From positions 1 through 38,832 of the forward strand of contig JAKIUJ010000019.1 of assembly GCA_021647625.1 (NCBI GenBank): DNA of 38,832 nt, given 5' to 3'. Made by a program: the position numbers and the translations under genes. The first letter of the stretch is position 1; the number at the start of each line of letters is the position of its first letter. Below are positions 8,672 to 17,294 of the stretch, in pieces. The notes beneath the pieces are model-generated. The model made no database searches, was not told the origin of the DNA, and saw only the letters and a program-made list of their open reading frames with translations. Origin of the DNA: Desulfobacula sp. (GTDB lineage Bacteria > Desulfobacterota > Desulfobacteria > Desulfobacterales > Desulfobacteraceae).

Positions 8672-9212
8672 GTTCGGTTCCTTTATAAACCTTTAAATCT
8701 AAAAGATATTTATTTCTGGCCTTTGATAAAAAATCGATCAAATTTTTCGAAGCGTAATCCGGATAGGTCCAGTCCAATGTAACAAACCCATCTCTTTTTG
8801 TATACATCAGCGTCAGATCGGCATAGATATTTTTGCCGATATAAATTCTGTGAGAATAATCTTTGCCCGTGGCAAGCACAAACCGGGAGGCAAGAAGATA
8901 TCCAGGATCAATATTCACACAACGCCTGTCAGACTCTGCAAATTGTTTTTCAACAGCATTGGTCTTTTCTTTGATACCGGCAAGATCTTTTTGCTCCATC
9001 AGGTTTTTGAACACAAACACCTTGCGAAACAAAGGAGATCCCATCTCTTTTGCATAATAAACCGTATAATTAAAGTCAAGCCAGGCACTGATCATATCCA
9101 CAGGACCCGCCACCCCTTCAAGTAAGGGATATAGAATTTCAAGGTGTGCTTTATCATTCATAAAGCAGCCGATCACAAGCTTTGCCGGATCAGGTTTTTT
9201 AGGTATACTCAT
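8664..9212 (-). CDS. DUF4416 family protein
   Basis: The 182-aa protein resembles the DUF4416 family found mostly in deltaproteobacteria and related phyla. It begins with PAKLVIGCFMNDKAHLEIL and has the internal NIDPGYLLASRFVLATGKDYSHRIYIG segment and a GFVTLDWTYPDY stretch near the end. No catalytic role is known to me. It starts 3 bp after the Trm112-like stop and overlaps yicC, so it sits firmly inside this operon; the context suggests a housekeeping function. Confidence 0.75.
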   Translation of the reverse strand: MSIPKKPDPAKLVIGCFMNDKAHLEILYPLLEGVAGPVDMISAWLDFNYTVYYAKEMGSPLFRKVFVFKNLMEQKDLAGIKEKTNAVEKQFAESDRRCVNIDPGYLLASRFVLATGKDYSHRIYIGKNIYADLTLMYTKRDGFVTLDWTYPDYASKNLIDFLSKARNKYLLDLKVYKGTEHD

Positions 9213-9215
9213 GTG

Positions 9216-9383
9216 TTACAGTGGTTTTGCCTCGTCAATAAGCATGATGGGGATGTCATCCCTGATTTCATATACCAGTTTGCAAGCCTCACACACCAAG
9301 CCGTCTTCCTTATCGTTTAATTGAATCTCACCCTTGCATTTGGGGCAAACCAGTATTTCCAATAATTCTTTTGAAATTGCCAT
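9216..9383 (-). CDS. Trm112/UPF0434 family small zinc-binding protein
   Basis: This 55-aa gene is too short for the ORF track. It starts MAISKELLEILVCPKCKG and has a second pair CEAC, followed by the typical EIRDDIPIMLIDEA ending. CPKC and CEAC form a four-Cys zinc site, as in Trm112/YcaR proteins; these activate methyltransferases in eukaryotes and archaea, while the bacterial role is unclear. GGAGA lies six to seven bases before the ATG. In many Gram-negative bacteria this gene lies beside lpxK/msbA-type lipid A genes, matching its place here after msbA. Confidence 0.9.
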   Translation of the reverse strand: MAISKELLEILVCPKCKGEIQLNDKEDGLVCEACKLVYEIRDDIPIMLIDEAKPL

Positions 9384-9485
9384 TTATTTTCTCCTATACC
9401 TGTTTTTTTGAGTTTACACCCATCTATACGTGCACGATTTATGTTTTTTTATCAGCTTCATCTTCCCGGACCGCACAGCCTTTAA

Positions 9486-11249
9486 TCATAGCTTTTTGCC
9501 TTTTGCAGATTGAAGGCTTTGAAGTTTATAATATTCACCTTTTTGAGCCATCAATTGTTCGTGGGTGCCTTGTTCCAGAATACTTCCGTTTTTAAGCAGA
9601 ATAATTTTGGACGCATAATCTATGGTGGATAAACGATGGGCAATAACAAAGGATGTCCGGCCCTCCATCAGGTTTTTCAATGCTTTTTGAACCACGCGTT
9701 CCGCTTCGGAATCAAGGGCTGACGTGGCTTCATCCAAAATTAAAACAGGGGCATTCTTAATTAAGGCACGGGCAATACAAAGTCTTTGTTTTTCACCGCC
9801 TGACAACCTGGAACCCAATTCACCGATAATAGTATCAAATCCCCTGGGAAAGCCTTTAATAAAATCATATGCATATCCAGCTCTGGCAGCATTTTCTATC
9901 TCAAGGTCCGTTGCATCCATTTTGCCATAGCGGATATTATCCCTTACCGATTCATTAAAGAGAATCGGCTCCTGGGTAACAATGGCAATATGTTCACGAA
10001 GGCTTTCAATAGAAAAATCTTTCACATCCCTGCCGGATATTTTCACAACGCCTGCTGTTGCATCATAGAGTCTGGGAACCAGATTCACCAGACTGGTTTT
10101 CCCTCCCCCGCTCATCCCCACAAGCGCCAGAACTTCTCCCGGCGCCACTTTCAAATTGATATTCTTTAGTGCCGGTTCCTCATTCTTATTGTATGAAAAA
10201 CTGACATTTTCAAATTCAACATCCAGGGCCTTTCCGGTTAATGTCTCGGGATGTTTTTTTTCTACGATATCGGATTGCTCATCAAGTATATCAAAAATAC
10301 GGGTGGCCGCAGCCACGCCTTCCTGTATGGTATTGTTCAGTTTGGATAATTTTTTGACCGGATCATACAGCATCATCACAGCGGTTAGAAATGAAAAAAA
10401 GGTCCCCGGCGTTGAAGTACCGTTAATCACGCGCATGCCGCCAAACCAGATAATAAAGGCAACTGCAAGGCCCCCTAAGAACTCCATAATAGGCGATGAT
10501 AAGGCTTTTGCAACAACCTTTTTCATCTCAAGAGCAAAAAGTTCGCCTGTCTTGTCTCTAAATCGGTTCTTTTCAAATGCCTGAAGATTAAAAATCTTAA
10601 TAATTTTGGCACCGGTGAATGTCTCGTGCAGAAATGAGGTCAAATCAGCCATGGTTTCCTGGGTTCCTGTGGAAAATTTGCGTACTCTTCTGCCAAACAG
10701 AACAATGGGATAAAATGCCAGAGGCAAAATCAAAAAAGCACCCAGTGCCAGCTGCCAGTCCCGATAAAAAATAACAAACAAAAAAGCGACCACGCTGAAG
10801 CAATCACGAAACACATTGATCACAGCAGTGGACACCATGCCTTTAACCACATTGACGTCATTTGTAATGCGGGACATTAATGTGCCTGTTTTTTCATTAT
10901 GAATAAATGAAATGGGCAAATCCGTCACCTTTTCATAGAGCGCATCCCTGAAAAACCTGATTATTTTTTCCCCGATATAATTCATCAGGTATTCAGATCC
11001 ATACGTGCCGACGCCTTTTAAAAAAAACACTAAGATTGCAAGCCCCGGGATCAGCAGCAGCATCTCTTTATTTTGTTTAATAAAGATATCATCCATCACA
11101 GGTTTCACTAAAAAAGCCATGGAACCACTGGCGCAGGCCACCACAACCATACAGACAGAGGCCAGTAAAAGCCTTTGCCAATAGGCTGAAACAAGAGAAA
11201 TGATCTTTTTACGACGTTGTTTGGATAACTTTGAATTCTTGATAGCCAT
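9486..11249 (-). CDS. msbA: MsbA-type lipid A/multidrug ABC exporter
   Basis: This 587-aa half-transporter fuses a six-helix membrane domain to an ATPase and acts as a homodimer in the inner membrane, probably flipping lipid A-core. The NBD shows Walker A GMSGGGKTSL (378-387), signature LSGGEKQ (about 482-488), Walker B VLILDEATSALD, and the H-loop VIAHRLSTI. The membrane domain contains the family stretch EKTGTLMSRITNDV. I use the ATG at 11249; the track ORF begins at a TTG 13 codons earlier with no ribosome binding site. The divergent neighbour waaA makes Kdo-lipid A, which supports MsbA over a generic drug exporter. Confidence 0.88.
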   Translation of the reverse strand: MAIKNSKLSKQRRKKIISLVSAYWQRLLLASVCMVVVACASGSMAFLVKPVMDDIFIKQNKEMLLLIPGLAILVFFLKGVGTYGSEYLMNYIGEKIIRFFRDALYEKVTDLPISFIHNEKTGTLMSRITNDVNVVKGMVSTAVINVFRDCFSVVAFLFVIFYRDWQLALGAFLILPLAFYPIVLFGRRVRKFSTGTQETMADLTSFLHETFTGAKIIKIFNLQAFEKNRFRDKTGELFALEMKKVVAKALSSPIMEFLGGLAVAFIIWFGGMRVINGTSTPGTFFSFLTAVMMLYDPVKKLSKLNNTIQEGVAAATRIFDILDEQSDIVEKKHPETLTGKALDVEFENVSFSYNKNEEPALKNINLKVAPGEVLALVGMSGGGKTSLVNLVPRLYDATAGVVKISGRDVKDFSIESLREHIAIVTQEPILFNESVRDNIRYGKMDATDLEIENAARAGYAYDFIKGFPRGFDTIIGELGSRLSGGEKQRLCIARALIKNAPVLILDEATSALDSEAERVVQKALKNLMEGRTSFVIAHRLSTIDYASKIILLKNGSILEQGTHEQLMAQKGEYYKLQSLQSAKGKKL

Positions 11250-11315
11250 AAACTTTTTATTTAATAACCTGCAAGGTGTTGTCAACAATTAAAAAACATG
11301 AGAGCATAAGCCCCT

Positions 11316-12602
11316 ATGACAAAGAATGCCTTTATACTCAATTTTTTGAAACTTTACAATATGCTATGGGTACTGTTACTGCCATTGTTAAAAAAAAACA
11401 GCCGCCTCAAACACGGATTTGAAAAACAGATAAAAGCCGATCATCTTTCAAGGGCTGATATCTGGATACAGGCCGCATCTGCCGGAGAAGCCTATCTTGC
11501 CTGCGAACTCATAAAAACTCTTATCCCCAAAACGCCCATACGGATACTGATTACAACCATTACCATCCAGGGCAGGGAGATTTTAACGGCTAATCTCACC
11601 CAGAATACTGTCCACAATAATATTAATCTTAAAATCGAATGGTTCCCGTTTGATATTCCCAAAACCATCCAGAGGGCTGTTCAAAACATCCAGCCACAGG
11701 TAATGATTCTCCTGGAAACGGAAATTTGGCCCGCCCTGCTCTTTTATCTGAAACAAAAAAAAACAAAAATCGCCATTATCAATGCTCGGTTATCCAAAGG
11801 CAGTTTCAACCTGTATAGAAGAACACGGATGTTATGGAAACATCTTAGCCCGGATTTAATTTGTGCGACATCAATAAGGGATGCAAACCGTTACAGGCAA
11901 TTGTTTGGTTCAACCACCATTCAAACCATGTCCAATATTAAATTTGAAACCATGAAAACAGATTCAACAGATAAATATATCCATAAAAATCTAACCCAGA
12001 TTTTCCCCGGAACACTGCCGGTTACCATCCTGGCCTCGGTGCGCAGACAGGAGGAAAAAGAACTCATCTTGCTAATCAAAAGAATCAAAGAACAATTTCC
12101 CAACCAGGTGATTGCACTTTTTCCAAGACACATGCACAGAGTCAAGGCCTGGGAAAAACACTTTTCCAACCACAAGCTTCAATTTGATTTAAGATCCCGG
12201 ATAAGTACGCCCGCAACACACCCCTCCATTATTCTCTGGGATCGATTTGTAGAGTTAAAATCAGCCTATGCCCATGCGTCGGTGGGCTTTGTGGGGGGGA
12301 GCCTCAAGCCCCTTGGCGGACAAAATTTTTTAGAGCCGGCCATCCTTGGCTCAACCACCATCACAGGCCCCTATAATGATGATTTTGCCTGGGTCGGAAA
12401 AGAGATTTATGATCAAAAAATCGTTATAAAGAAAAAAAATTGGCAAACAGTGGCCGATACAATTATTGAGGTATTAAAACGACCTTGTGACAGAACCAAA
12501 AGAGCCAAACAGGCCAGAGAGTATATCCAATCCTGTAAAGGCGGCACTCAAAAAGCTTGCGACAATATCAATAATTTGTTGGTTTGCAGCAGTAATGAAT
12601 AA
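11316..12602 (+). CDS. waaA: 3-deoxy-D-manno-octulosonic acid (Kdo) transferase
   Basis: WaaA (KdtA) transfers Kdo from CMP-Kdo to lipid A on the cytoplasmic face of the inner membrane, starting the lipopolysaccharide core. The 428-aa protein has an N-terminal membrane anchor (FLKLYNMLWVLLLPLL), the acceptor-domain motif QAASAGEAYLA with the catalytic Glu, and ETEIWPALLFYL. The C-terminal donor site includes SVGFVGGSLKPLGGQNFLEPA, the usual GGS..GGxN.lEPa signature. It is divergent from msbA across about 65 bp and convergent with the EAL/GGDEF gene 11 bp away. One- or two-Kdo specificity cannot be judged. Confidence 0.95.
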   Translation: MTKNAFILNFLKLYNMLWVLLLPLLKKNSRLKHGFEKQIKADHLSRADIWIQAASAGEAYLACELIKTLIPKTPIRILITTITIQGREILTANLTQNTVHNNINLKIEWFPFDIPKTIQRAVQNIQPQVMILLETEIWPALLFYLKQKKTKIAIINARLSKGSFNLYRRTRMLWKHLSPDLICATSIRDANRYRQLFGSTTIQTMSNIKFETMKTDSTDKYIHKNLTQIFPGTLPVTILASVRRQEEKELILLIKRIKEQFPNQVIALFPRHMHRVKAWEKHFSNHKLQFDLRSRISTPATHPSIILWDRFVELKSAYAHASVGFVGGSLKPLGGQNFLEPAILGSTTITGPYNDDFAWVGKEIYDQKIVIKKKNWQTVADTIIEVLKRPCDRTKRAKQAREYIQSCKGGTQKACDNINNLLVCSSNE

Positions 12603-12613
12603 TTTAAACAATC

Positions 12614-14497
12614 TCACGCATTGATGACTATTTGCGACACATCCAGAGGGGATTGCAGCATGCAGGGTATAAAATCCATAATATTTGCATTTGAAAAACC
12701 CGCTTTTGATCGTTTTGCCTCTTTTTTCAACTGGGCAATCATATTTCCCGCGTCCTCAATTGAACATGCTCGTTCCTGGTATTTAGACAGTTCAAGTACG
12801 GCGACACTTACGGTCATCAATGGCATTTTTCTCTGTTTATTTTCCCTGTCCTTTGCCAATAGAAAGCCTTGTTTTAGTGTATTGAGATCATAAAAACTCT
12901 CTGCATTTTTTTTAAATCGCTTCGCTAAATTTTCCATTTCCTTTATTATGCTTGAATGACTTGATCCCTTGATACCAAGAAAAAAATCATCTCCGCCAAC
13001 GTGCCCGACAAATCGATTTTTCGAAAACCCTGCCTTTTTTAGTAAGTCGGCAAACATAAGAATCAAACGGTCTCCGTTCCTGAACCCGTACCGATCATTA
13101 AAAGGTTTAAAATTATCAAAATCAAAATAAACCAGATGATAGGTAGATGAAATATCGGATAAAGTTTTAGCAAAATATTCGTGGATCATTGTATTTCCAG
13201 GCAACTTGGTTAGCGGATTCTGATTTCTTGCCACGGTCAGATTCTTTTCATTGATTATTTTTAATAGTGCATTTGTACTCAACACTCCGATATATTTCAT
13301 ATCTTCCACCATTATCAACCCTTCAATATTATTGAACTGGGTATAGATCTCGATGAGTTTTTCAACAGATGAATGGATATCTGCGATGGGGATTTTGGTG
13401 ATAAATCGTGAAATATTCTTTCCCAGGGATGGATTCTCCAGTAACTGCCGACCGAATTTTGAATATATGTAATCCTTAAACGCTGTCTCCCTTATAACGC
13501 CAACAGGCTCACTATATGAATTAATCACGGGGAAAAAACTTGTATCCTCCTCTCCCCTGAACTGATCAAAAATGGTTGAGATGCTGCAGTTTGAATATAC
13601 CGGCGTTATATAGCTCGTTTGACTGGTAATAAGAGACCGATCCTCAAAACGGCCATTACGACGCTCATTTCGAGTCAGTTGCCCGATTGAATTATACCGC
13701 TTTAAAAGTTGTGCCAAATCCAGTTGCGGTTTCTGAACAAAGTATCCTTGCACCATATCGCATCCAATTTCTTTACACAGCTGATATTCACCCAAGGTTT
13801 CGACGCCTTCGGCCAGCACAAGGCTTCCCATAAAATGAGCCAAATTAACGATTGTAGAGACAAAAAGCCTTTTTTTGGGGTCATTCTGAAGATTCTGGAT
13901 AAAAAACCGATCAATTTTAATATAATCAGGTTCTGCATAGTAAAGCATTTGAAGCCCGGAAAAACCTGCGCCACAATCATCCACTGCAATTTTATACCCC
14001 TGGGATCGATAAGCATTTAAGACTTTTGAAACTTTCATATGGCAATGAAAGTTATGTTTTTCAGAAATCTCAAAACAGATATCATCTAATGCATAACCAT
14101 GATCTTCAAGCATCTGGGCTGTATTACCCGGAGAATAATCCGTAGTATCAAACAAGCGATTATCAAGATTATAAAACAATTTAACATGGCTGCTGCCTTT
14201 AAACCGAGCAAACTTGGCAATGGCCTTTTTACGCAAAAAAAGATCCACCTGGTGAAGTATTCCCTGATTATATGCCTGATCGAACACATCATCTATGGAA
14301 ATAAAACCTGCCTGCACATGACATCTTAATAATGCCTCAAATCCAAATGCGTTCCCAGTGTGAATATTAACTATAGCTTGATACGCATAATCAATTTTTG
14401 ACAACCGTTCAATCCAGTGCCTGTCTTTTAAGTCTTTCACAGAACACCGTCTCTTTTTATTCTCGATTTTATTAATCATTGGGCTAGCGTTTTCCAT
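12614..14497 (-). CDS. EAL-CBS-GGDEF cyclic-di-GMP turnover protein
   Basis: This 627-aa cytoplasmic protein has an N-terminal EAL domain (about 25-275), a central CBS pair (about 290-410) and a C-terminal GGDEF domain (about 420-600). The EAL residues are intact: FGFEALLR with Glu54, CFEISEKH, VDDCGAGFSG, IKIDRFF, AEGVET and VQGYF, so c-di-GMP phosphodiesterase activity is likely. The GGDEF signature reads GGDDF (501-505), and no RxxD inhibitory site lies upstream. It may still bind GTP and activate the EAL domain, or be a cyclase. The CBS domains probably sense a nucleotide. The ATG at 14497 has AAGGTG eight bases upstream. No membrane or sensor segment is seen. Confidence 0.9.
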   Translation of the reverse strand: MENASPMINKIENKKRRCSVKDLKDRHWIERLSKIDYAYQAIVNIHTGNAFGFEALLRCHVQAGFISIDDVFDQAYNQGILHQVDLFLRKKAIAKFARFKGSSHVKLFYNLDNRLFDTTDYSPGNTAQMLEDHGYALDDICFEISEKHNFHCHMKVSKVLNAYRSQGYKIAVDDCGAGFSGLQMLYYAEPDYIKIDRFFIQNLQNDPKKRLFVSTIVNLAHFMGSLVLAEGVETLGEYQLCKEIGCDMVQGYFVQKPQLDLAQLLKRYNSIGQLTRNERRNGRFEDRSLITSQTSYITPVYSNCSISTIFDQFRGEEDTSFFPVINSYSEPVGVIRETAFKDYIYSKFGRQLLENPSLGKNISRFITKIPIADIHSSVEKLIEIYTQFNNIEGLIMVEDMKYIGVLSTNALLKIINEKNLTVARNQNPLTKLPGNTMIHEYFAKTLSDISSTYHLVYFDFDNFKPFNDRYGFRNGDRLILMFADLLKKAGFSKNRFVGHVGGDDFFLGIKGSSHSSIIKEMENLAKRFKKNAESFYDLNTLKQGFLLAKDRENKQRKMPLMTVSVAVLELSKYQERACSIEDAGNMIAQLKKEAKRSKAGFSNANIMDFIPCMLQSPLDVSQIVINA

Positions 14498-14569
14498 TTT
14501 ACATTCACCTTTATCATCCATAAATAATAAGTTCATCTAACCAACCAGAGCGTAATGTAGTCTGATAAA

Positions 14570-14803
14570 ATGAGACTTATATTAGAAAATGATGTTCATA
14601 TGATAAATTATCGAAATAGACATCCCAAGCTTGACATTATTGAGGGAACAAAACCAATTTTGCATGCTGTTAACCGGACAGCTATGCAGATTGCCTGGAT
14701 CATGGGTTATTTTTCTTACATGGACAGTGACGAACCTACAAGATATTTAGAATTCGGGCGACCTTTGATAAAAACGTATGGCGAGGCCACGCATCATCTT
14801 TAG
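14570..14803 (+). CDS. Hypothetical 77-aa ORF, perhaps a remnant
   Basis: A 77-codon ORF begins MRLILENDVHMINY and ends TYGEATHHL. I recognise no family, and there is no clear ribosome binding site. Immediately after its stop comes a broken resolvase helix-turn-helix fragment, so this segment may be part of a decayed mobile element. A real small gene cannot be excluded. Confidence 0.25.
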   Translation: MRLILENDVHMINYRNRHPKLDIIEGTKPILHAVNRTAMQIAWIMGYFSYMDSDEPTRYLEFGRPLIKTYGEATHHL

Positions 14804-14814
14804 ATAACGATCAG

Positions 14815-14910
14815 AAAAAAGAATTGATTTTGATGCTTGAGTAAAGGATTCCAAAAACTGAGATTGCAAAACATTTCAGGATCAATCGGCAGACTTTATA
14901 TGTTTTTTAA
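14815..14910 (+). pseudogene. Remnant of a resolvase/invertase C-terminal helix-turn-helix
   Basis: Read in frame from 14815, the sequence gives KKELILMLE, a TAA stop, then RIPKTEIAKHFRINRQTLYVF and another stop. The second part closely resembles the C-terminal HTH of serine resolvases and invertases (pattern kteIAkhf.inRqTLY). The catalytic domain is absent and an in-frame stop interrupts the segment. It is a decayed fragment, not a working gene. Confidence 0.55.
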
Positions 14911-14915
14911 AATAC

Positions 14916-14944
14916 TTGACCATAGTAAATGACTATAGTAAAAT
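14916..14944 (+). promoter_or_regulatory. Promoter and likely operator of the phd-vapC pair
   Basis: TTGACC (14916-14921) and TAAAAT (14939-14944) are separated by exactly 17 bp, a good sigma-70 promoter. The spacer holds the inverted repeat ATAGT-aaatg-ACTAT (14922-14936), the size expected for a Phd/YefM antitoxin binding site, so autorepression is likely. The antitoxin ATG follows 28 bp after the -10 with AAAGGA upstream. Confidence 0.65.
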
Positions 14945-14972
14945 TTCAATAAACATATGAAAGGATTTTACC

Positions 14973-15215
14973 ATGACAGAGACAATTTCAATATCAAAAT
15001 TCAAGGCAACCTGCCTAAAAGTCATTGACCAGGTGAAAACTACCGGCATGTCAATCATTGTAACTAAAAGAGGGGAACCATATGCCCTTGTGACAAAGCC
15101 ACCTGCACCGGAAAAAACTGAATCCTGGATAGGGAAATACAAAAAGGAAATAGAGATCACCGGAGATATTATAAAACCTGCTGTAGATGAAAGTGATTGG
15201 GAAATTCTAAAATGA
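14973..15215 (+). CDS. Phd/YefM-family antitoxin
   Basis: This 80-aa protein begins TETISISKFKATCLKVIDQV and contains SIIVTKRGEPYALV, the typical Phd/YefM DNA-binding fold with a toxin-binding tail after about residue 50. It would neutralise the PIN toxin encoded immediately downstream and repress the promoter in front of it. Its stop overlaps the toxin start as ATGA, indicating translational coupling. AAAGGA precedes its ATG. Confidence 0.9.
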   Translation: MTETISISKFKATCLKVIDQVKTTGMSIIVTKRGEPYALVTKPPAPEKTESWIGKYKKEIEITGDIIKPAVDESDWEILK

Positions 15216-15604
15216 AACTGTTGCTCGACACTCATATTTTATTATGGAGTCTTTCTGGATCTGAAAAATTACCCACCAGGATGAAAAAAGCTTTGGAAAA
15301 GAGATCTAATGATCTTTGGTTGTCACCCATTACTACCTGGGAAATGTTAATATTGTGCGAAAAGGGTAGAATCCGGATTGATCATAAAGACCCTATAAAA
15401 TGGATTAAAAAAACATTAAAAACATTACCCTTTAAAGAAGCCCCTTTAAATCACGAAGTGGCGATCAGAAGTAGACAGATAGATTTACCACACCAGGATC
15501 CAGCGGACCGCTTTATAGTGGCAACGGCCCTAGTTTATGATTTAAAACTGCTAACCGTTGACCAGAAAATACTCAATACCGATCATCATAAATTATGTTT
15601 TTAA
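15212..15604 (+). CDS. PIN-domain (VapC-like) ribonuclease toxin
   Basis: This 130-aa PIN-domain toxin is predicted to cleave RNA with Mg2+. The acidic active-site residues are in LLLDTHILLW (Asp6), the SPITTWEML segment (Glu), and HQDPADRFIVATA with two Asp near residue 98. The start at 15212 gives MKLLLDTH and overlaps the antitoxin stop by ATGA; the track start at 15197 lies inside the antitoxin gene. With the Phd-type antitoxin it forms a type II toxin-antitoxin module. Confidence 0.9.
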   Translation: MKLLLDTHILLWSLSGSEKLPTRMKKALEKRSNDLWLSPITTWEMLILCEKGRIRIDHKDPIKWIKKTLKTLPFKEAPLNHEVAIRSRQIDLPHQDPADRFIVATALVYDLKLLTVDQKILNTDHHKLCF

Positions 15605-15638
15605 TAAAACTTATCTATATCTTTAACAGGGGGACTGG

Positions 15639-16292
15639 TTAATAGTTCCACCTAAAGATGCCAAGGCCTATGATATTCATCACAATGGGAACCGCATAAA
15701 TAATGCCAATGGTGACAAGTTTGGATTTCATGGTTTTTCTGGTGATCACAAAAATAGATGCGCAGAAAAAATGGAAATAACCGAAGAAGAAGATCAGCCA
15801 CACCCCTCCAAAGGAACGTCCCCAAAAGGGATATTCCCAGACCAGGTGGCCGCCCATATTTAAGAAAATTTCAATGAACACGCTGAATGCGGCATAGCCG
15901 ATGGCCCAGGCCCACATGTCTGGAATTCCCAGGACTTTGGCTTTCCGGTCGGGATTCAGGGAGTGGTAGTAGACAATGCCCAGAATGGAGAACATGAACA
16001 AGATCTCTATGTTCCAGCCCACAAGGATTCTAAGGGCTGTGTCTCCGGGGACTGTCCAGCAGGCGGACCTGTCTGAAAACAGCATGACCCAGGAGTTCCA
16101 GGTCTCATTGAAAAAATCCACCCCCAAAATAGTGAGACCGGCAAAAACAGCATCCCAGTTCCCGGTCTGACGGGCTTCCTTGATTTCTTTTGTATAAATA
16201 TAAAAAACAATGGACAGCAAGGGGATCACATACCATTTGAGCATGGTCAGATCTCTGAGGCTTGCAAGGGCAGTAACTGTAGCGTCGGTCAT
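15639..16292 (-). CDS. Multi-pass membrane protein of unknown function
   Basis: The 217-aa protein has about six hydrophobic segments (roughly residues 20-36, 46-60, 88-108, 126-146, 158-184 and 192-212). These are separated by short polar loops with several Trp and aromatic residues, such as FFNETWNSWVMLF and GHLVWEYPFWGRSFGGVW. I do not recognise a family. AAGGAGA lies seven bases before the ATG. It begins 16 bp after the tetR stop, so both are probably one operon, and its expression should follow the TetR regulator. Transport, or modification of a membrane or exported molecule, is possible but not shown. Confidence 0.7.
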   Translation of the reverse strand: MTDATVTALASLRDLTMLKWYVIPLLSIVFYIYTKEIKEARQTGNWDAVFAGLTILGVDFFNETWNSWVMLFSDRSACWTVPGDTALRILVGWNIEILFMFSILGIVYYHSLNPDRKAKVLGIPDMWAWAIGYAAFSVFIEIFLNMGGHLVWEYPFWGRSFGGVWLIFFFGYFHFFCASIFVITRKTMKSKLVTIGIIYAVPIVMNIIGLGIFRWNY

Positions 16293-16308
16293 GGAACATC
16301 TCCTTAGG

Positions 16309-16911
16309 TTATGGGGTTGAAGGACTATTGTTGTGCATCAGTCCCCGTAGATTCAATTGGAGGGCAGCATCAAACATCTGCTGAAATGCAGTGGGATCCA
16401 GAAACACGTAGGTCTTGATCAGAAACATCATATAAACGCTGAACAGGTATTCGGTTGTGGCGCAGACATCAGTGATAGAAAAGATTTTTTCGGCAATTCC
16501 CTGGTCAATGATGGACCGGATAACCTCACGGGCTGCCTGGTTGGCCTCTGGGAACCGGTCCTTTTCCCGGTCCAGGGTGAAAATTTCCGGGTCATGGATC
16601 AATATCTTACGCAGGGACTTGTTGGTGTCAATATAGGACATGGCAGCCCGGGCCATGGCCATAAATTTTTTCCTGGGGCAGGTTTCCTTGTCCACGGCCT
16701 TGATGACATGGGCCTGCCATTTGATCAGGGCCCAGTGGATGGTTTTCTGATAGAGATCTCTTTTGTTTTTAACGTAAAAATAGAGATTGCCCTTGGTCAT
16801 GCCCAGTTTGGCGGCAACATCTTCAATGGTGGTCTTTTTGTAGCCAAAAACTGCGAATAGCCCCAGGGATTCTTTAAAAAGCTGTTGGTATTTTTCCTCT
16901 TTTATGGCCAT
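16309..16911 (-). CDS. TetR/AcrR family transcriptional regulator
   Basis: The 200-aa regulator has the TetR N-terminal helix-turn-helix at about residues 10-55, including FGYKKTTIEDVAAKLGMTKGNLYFYVKNKRDLY, the most conserved stretch of the family. The C-terminal ligand-binding half is divergent, as usual, so the inducer is unknown. GGAG lies directly before the ATG. A palindrome just upstream of the gene is a likely binding site, pointing to autoregulation and control of the membrane protein downstream. Confidence 0.92.
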   Translation of the reverse strand: MAIKEEKYQQLFKESLGLFAVFGYKKTTIEDVAAKLGMTKGNLYFYVKNKRDLYQKTIHWALIKWQAHVIKAVDKETCPRKKFMAMARAAMSYIDTNKSLRKILIHDPEIFTLDREKDRFPEANQAAREVIRSIIDQGIAEKIFSITDVCATTEYLFSVYMMFLIKTYVFLDPTAFQQMFDAALQLNLRGLMHNNSPSTP

Positions 16912-16935
16912 GAGCTCCTATTAAAAAATGAAAAA

Positions 16936-16960
16936 TTGAACTTATTGTACAATTGTTCAA
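16936..16960. promoter_or_regulatory. Likely TetR operator
   Basis: TTGAAC and GTTCAA form an inverted pair with 13 bp between them; the centre contains the palindrome TTGTACAA. It lies 25 bp upstream of the tetR start, in the region where a promoter must be, so it is the best candidate for autoregulatory binding. The match to this regulator is inferred from position. Confidence 0.55.
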
Positions 16961-17083
16961 TTTTTTACACCACAGAGGATGGCTTGTCAAGTTTTTTTAT
17001 GTGGAAAAAAATGTGTGAAAATTTTTATTTGAATGGGTGGGCAGCTGGAAGTTGATTATCCAACTGCCCTGTGATGTGGGCCC

Positions 17084-17187
17084 TTAGGAATCATTACAAA
17101 ATAACTTAATCTAAATTGTTTCCAAAACCCCTTAAAGGTTCAGGTATTTTGTAAACAAAAGTTATGTAATCTTGGAGCCGATCCTTA
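17084..17187. mobile_element. MITE-like element, copy A (about 104 bp)
   Basis: This sequence starts TTAGGAATCATTACAAAA and ends TTGGAGCCGATCCTTA. It is matched end to end by 21854-21959 with roughly four bases in five identical. The ends are imperfect inverted repeats of each other (TTAGGAATC.. against TAAGGATCGG..). There is no ORF inside. It looks like a non-autonomous element or the paired ends of a lost insertion sequence. A 30-codon open fragment on the minus strand (17277 to 17185, ending GEGFSQRKVY) takes its stop codon from the element. Confidence 0.65.
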
Positions 17188-17294
17188 ATATACTTTTCGC
17201 TGGGAAAAGCCCTCGCCCAATACATTAAAGGTGTTTTCCGTGATCATGAAGGCGTGGGAGTCAATGTTGAACACGATTTAGATCAGGGGACGTC

